Shown piece after piece: positions 61,801-64,000 of a stretch of 64,000 nt of DNA. Location: positions 1 through 64,000 of the forward strand of contig NZ_CP050440.1 of the NCBI RefSeq assembly GCF_011769525.1, written 5' to 3'. The position numbers and the translations under genes are program-made. Source of the stretch: Tolypothrix sp. PCC 7910 (GTDB lineage Bacteria > Cyanobacteriota > Cyanobacteriia > Cyanobacteriales > Nostocaceae). The notes below the pieces were generated by a model that saw only the letters and a list, made by a program, of their open reading frames with translations, was not told the origin of the DNA and made no database searches. Every line of letters starts with the position of its first letter. Positions within the stretch are counted from its first letter, which is position 1.

Positions 61801-64000
61801 GAGCATTGGCTAATATGTAACCGCTAGCATTGAGATTCGGCCCAGTAGCGCGTTCAATATTTAACCTTTCACCATCCCAGGCGATCGCTGCGTTGATCGG
61901 TTGCTGAATCGCCGCAATCCCTTGAGAAAATTGCACTTGGCCAGCAGCCCGCACATCAGCTAATTTTGGCGATTGTACTGTGCCGGATACTTGCAATTGA
62001 CCGCCAAATTGACCGCGTAATTGCTGATTTAACTGCTTTAATTCCACCCCAGAAGCGGCAACTGCAGCCTGATAGCGACCGTTATTGAGTTGGATATTTT
62101 TGGCGGTAACTGTACCATCAGCTACATTCACTTTAGCTTCGCCAGTAGCTTGAATCGCTTCTGGTTTAAATGAATCAACCGTACCAGCAACTTGGAAATC
62201 TCCAGTTAACCTACCGCCAAATTGCTTAAATGTCGGTGCTAACTGGGGCACAGATAAATTACTTGCCCGCAGTTGTGCCTGATACACACCGTTATTAAGT
62301 TGGATATTTTTGGCTGTGACTGTACCATCAGCCACTAACAAATTACCCTCGCCAGTACCGCGCAGAGTTTTGAGGCTGAAGTTATCTCTGCTACCTGCTA
62401 TTTGGAATGTACCAGCCAATGGCCCAGCTAAAGTAGGGTGAATATTTTTTAATACCCGTCCCAACCGTACATTATTGGCGACTAATTCAGCTGCAAAGTT
62501 TTGGTCTTGTAGTTGCAGTTGAGAAATTGCTACAGTTCCTCCACCAATTTGCACCCCCGCACCTTCAGGGCGGATAGTAGCAATTGTAAATGGTGCTGTT
62601 GTCCCAGACAGCCGTAGCCGACCGTAAAATTCTGCCCCCGTTAACGAGACATTTTGCAGTTTATTTTTATCTACAAAAGGTTCTAACTGCACACCCTTAG
62701 CGTCAGCCACAGCTTGCCAACGTTGATTGGCATAAGTACCAGAACCTAGTACCTTACCACCAGCGACATTTAAAGCGACATTGCTAAAAGCCACAGTTCT
62801 ATCTGGCGCAACGGTGGCTGTACCAGTAGCTGGGTAGGTTGCCTGTGGCGCTTGCCATTGCACTACAGTCTTAACGTCACCAGGGATACCATAGAGCTTG
62901 CCTGTTCCTGAGACAGTACCGATTTGAAAAGATGGGGTAGTGTTGTAAACTTGGGCGATCGCATCCCCAGGAACATTGTTAGCAGTAAAATCAAAATCCA
63001 GTTGTGGTGTTTTCCCCAGTTTGACTGTACCGCCACCCGTAACCTTACCCCCAACGGTGGCTGTACCTTGAATATCCTTAAAGCTAATTAAGGAATTACT
63101 CGTAGAAAACTCAAATTTACTAGTAACATTTTTAAAGTCTACTTTGTCAATCTGGGCAGGTTTAAGTGTGCCAACTGTACCTGAGAGAATCGGTTTATTA
63201 ATGGCTCCCCCCAGTTGTACATCTGCCTTCACTTCTCCGATTACTGGTATAGGAAGATTTACCTTGAGAGTTTCCAAGGCATTATTTACATTTACCTGAT
63301 TGACTTGTCCGACTACTTTATAGCCAGTTTCTCGGTCAATGATTCCTGCAGCTACCAGGGGAATTTTGCCGTAATTAGTAGCTACTTTCTCTAATTTAAT
63401 TCCTAACCCTTGGAAACTAAGATTACCGTAGGTATTATTCAAAAGTTGCGGTAACCGGGTTATTTGAATCGCTACCCCTTGCAAAGCCGCACTACCATAC
63501 AACAAAGTCTGCTGCTGTGGCTGCAGTTGAATTTGCAAATCCCCGTTGACTCGCCCTGCTTGTAAAGTTAGAGGTAATTGGATAATCCTGGTAATATCCG
63601 CAGCTAGTAAATCTTGTCCTCGCAGCTGCAACTTAGCGGCTTGGGTCTTCAGCCCTGTTTCACCCTGAATTGCGATATTACCACCGCTGTCTGCTTGTGC
63701 CGCTATATCAAAGCGTAACAGCTGGTTGTCATTTAAAAGTTGACCAGTGCCATTGAGTTGGGAAAATGCTACAGGAACTTTCGCAACTTGGGGAATAGTT
63801 TGTAGTTGTGGCGAGATATTTACTGACGCTTGTGTTGGTGTAGCTGAGAGCAAGTTTACTAAAACCAGCTTGCCATTGCGTAAGCGAATATTCTCTAAAT
63901 CGGTTTTAATTGGCCCGCCTTTAGGGCCTAAAGCGATGCTAGTAGTCAACCAGCGCCCTTGCTCATCTTTTTCAATGTAAACATCTGGGTTGACTAAGGT
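58880..64000 (-). CDS. TamB-domain translocation/assembly protein, 5' end outside window
   Basis: 1706 codons are visible, with no stop up to the right edge. The frame continues beyond a TTG at 63949 to the window end (TLVNPDVYIEKDEQGRWLTT), so the start is outside. The protein is a long repetitive beta structure (recurrent VTAKNIQLNNGxYQA and GxLQVxGTVxxPKL units), ending in a TamB C-terminal domain: ELVALLGGGFIDTQGRGD and a terminal beta signal NLFDDSRAVVEYDRRF. TamB-like proteins span the periplasm and help lipid or outer-membrane protein transport with an Omp85 partner. Cyanobacterial homologues are longer than E. coli TamB. No other gene overlaps. Confidence 0.93.
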   Translation of the reverse strand, partial: TLVNPDVYIEKDEQGRWLTTSIALGPKGGPIKTDLENIRLRNGKLVLVNLLSATPTQASVNISPQLQTIPQVAKVPVAFSQLNGTGQLLNDNQLLRFDIAAQADSGGNIAIQGETGLKTQAAKLQLRGQDLLAADITRIIQLPLTLQAGRVNGDLQIQLQPQQQTLLYGSAALQGVAIQITRLPQLLNNTYGNLSFQGLGIKLEKVATNYGKIPLVAAGIIDRETGYKVVGQVNQVNVNNALETLKVNLPIPVIGEVKADVQLGGAINKPILSGTVGTLKPAQIDKVDFKNVTSKFEFSTSNSLISFKDIQGTATVGGKVTGGGTVKLGKTPQLDFDFTANNVPGDAIAQVYNTTPSFQIGTVSGTGKLYGIPGDVKTVVQWQAPQATYPATGTATVAPDRTVAFSNVALNVAGGKVLGSGTYANQRWQAVADAKGVQLEPFVDKNKLQNVSLTGAEFYGRLRLSGTTAPFTIATIRPEGAGVQIGGGTVAISQLQLQDQNFAAELVANNVRLGRVLKNIHPTLAGPLAGTFQIAGSRDNFSLKTLRGTGEGNLLVADGTVTAKNIQLNNGVYQAQLRASNLSVPQLAPTFKQFGGRLTGDFQVAGTVDSFKPEAIQATGEAKVNVADGTVTAKNIQLNNGRYQAAVAASGVELKQLNQQLRGQFGGQLQVSGTVQSPKLADVRAAGQVQFSQGIAAIQQPINAAIAWDGERLNIERATGPNLNASGYILANAQGAGVPEITDLKLNVQALDYSLQQLPFKLPNGINLVGKADFAGQVSGTLPVPNLQGQLRLRNLAVKNFAFEPVLSGNIQTIQGKGTSLDVAGKSDRITLNLDGKNRPQSFLVNWRQASASGQAQGDSLAMSLNNFPLQVLNLSLPENTRLGQSPLAGALTGNLQINQQTLATAGNIAIANPAVGRIKGESLTAQFRYGNGTANITDSAFVKGKSRYAFTGNVSNSGKTPQIQGKLNVSEGNVQDVLTALQIFEVQDIRSGMSPPAYGKAADLVTVPQGLPNQPLSTQIERFYQVEALLAAQEQQRLETNPIPDLANLQGTFGGEIALNTAAEKGLAVEFNLNGQNWSWGKEEEKNQVGRFYRAEQVIANGKFTDGVLTLLPLRITSNKRLISFNGNIGGNDQSGNLQVRNFPIQVLSNFVKLPVGVGGNLSTSVALAGSVSNPKARGEITITDGTINQKKVESAIASFSYDNSRLNFGSNILVTGSEPVNIRGTVPYKLPFASVEPDNNEISLDVKVKNEGLALLNLLNNQVVFENGEGEVDLTVSGTRQQPEMTGIASVNNATFSAQALPGKLRDVTGKITFDFDRIIVEGLQGKFSRGKVEAAGEIPIFNNQEQVITTPLAVNLEQLTLRLKGLYQGGASGNLQITGSVLNPEIGGKVELSDGQVLLAESTKTTNSTNEELTMTKADKADQSNTKNTTARLNNLELVLGKNVLITRPPIINFQATGNLAVNGSLNQPVPDGTIKLTGGGVNLFTTQFNLARGYEHTATFRKEQPRDPNLDIRLFAKVLDGNQTTDISRLNTGGLSTLETIRVEANIKGLASKLDENLQLTSTPSRSETELVALLGGGFIDTQGRGDSTLGLINIAGSAVFNNFQGAFNQIGSAFGLSELRLFPTVLSQNPEAGRSNSTLELALEAGVDISSKFSLSSIKILTANDPLQWGINYRINDEIRLRASTNLFDDSRAVVEYDRRF

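Overview
The window looks like chromosome of a filamentous, heterocyst-type cyanobacterium (Nostoc/Anabaena/Calothrix-like). The evidence is the very frequent HIP1 octamer GCGATCGC, heptanucleotide STRR tandem repeats in intergenic DNA, a C-terminal half of a split DnaE carrying a 36-residue C-intein, and cyanobacterial marker genes: Ycf51, the PxcA/CemA proton-extrusion protein, tocopherol cyclase, a Rcp1-type response regulator and a cyanoexosortase. No species is claimed. I worked by eye, so family assignments rest on motifs and remembered family features, not on a search.

Layout. 1-4.8 kb: two-component cluster on the minus strand (an eight-PAS histidine kinase, a Rcp1-like regulator, and the start of another receiver protein). 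5-10.2 kb: hypothetical proteins (one with two Tudor-knot/chromo-like domains), a leucine-rich-repeat gene remnant behind a 21-bp repeat array, and a DnaJ-TPR protein. 10.4-15.1 kb: tocopherol cyclase, tRNA-Arg(CCU), and a cbiMNQO cobalt ECF transporter operon behind a cobalamin riboswitch. 15.3-23.8 kb: small hypotheticals, a PD-(D/E)XK nuclease-like orphan, split dnaE-C, gatA, an alpha/beta hydrolase and a RodZ-like membrane HTH protein. 24.3-31.5 kb: a PEP-CTERM exoprotein, an aminotransferase/iron-ADH operon, Ycf51, a fasciclin protein and a ketopantoate reductase-like enzyme. 31.6-38.4 kb: treZ-treY-treH, for trehalose synthesis from maltodextrin plus trehalose hydrolysis. 38.7-45.7 kb: decayed accessory region with a nonsense-broken Rpn-type nuclease and its partial duplication, an SDR, a truncated NB-ARC protein, a complete IS5-family element inside an HD-hydrolase gene, and a PIN protein. 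46-56.2 kb: MltA, a second 21-bp repeat array, a membrane HEAT-NACHT protein, PxcA and a UvrD/AddB-like helicase. 56.8-64 kb: cyanoexosortase A, a secreted carbohydrate-binding-like protein, a truncated SMR transporter, and a TamB-family protein running off the right edge.

The most unusual DNA is non-coding. A ~125-nt element in three copies folds into four short hairpins closed by an outer stem, with compensatory base changes between copies. Around it lie a ~100-bp MITE-like family with ATACCAATT ends (six loci), palindromic GACGCGAT repeats, two 21-bp satellites sharing an AT(C/T)GAGTTGA core, and STRR arrays that begin exactly at the stop codons of six genes. The most unusual protein is the signal-peptide/HEAT/transmembrane/NACHT protein at 48.4-51.7 kb.
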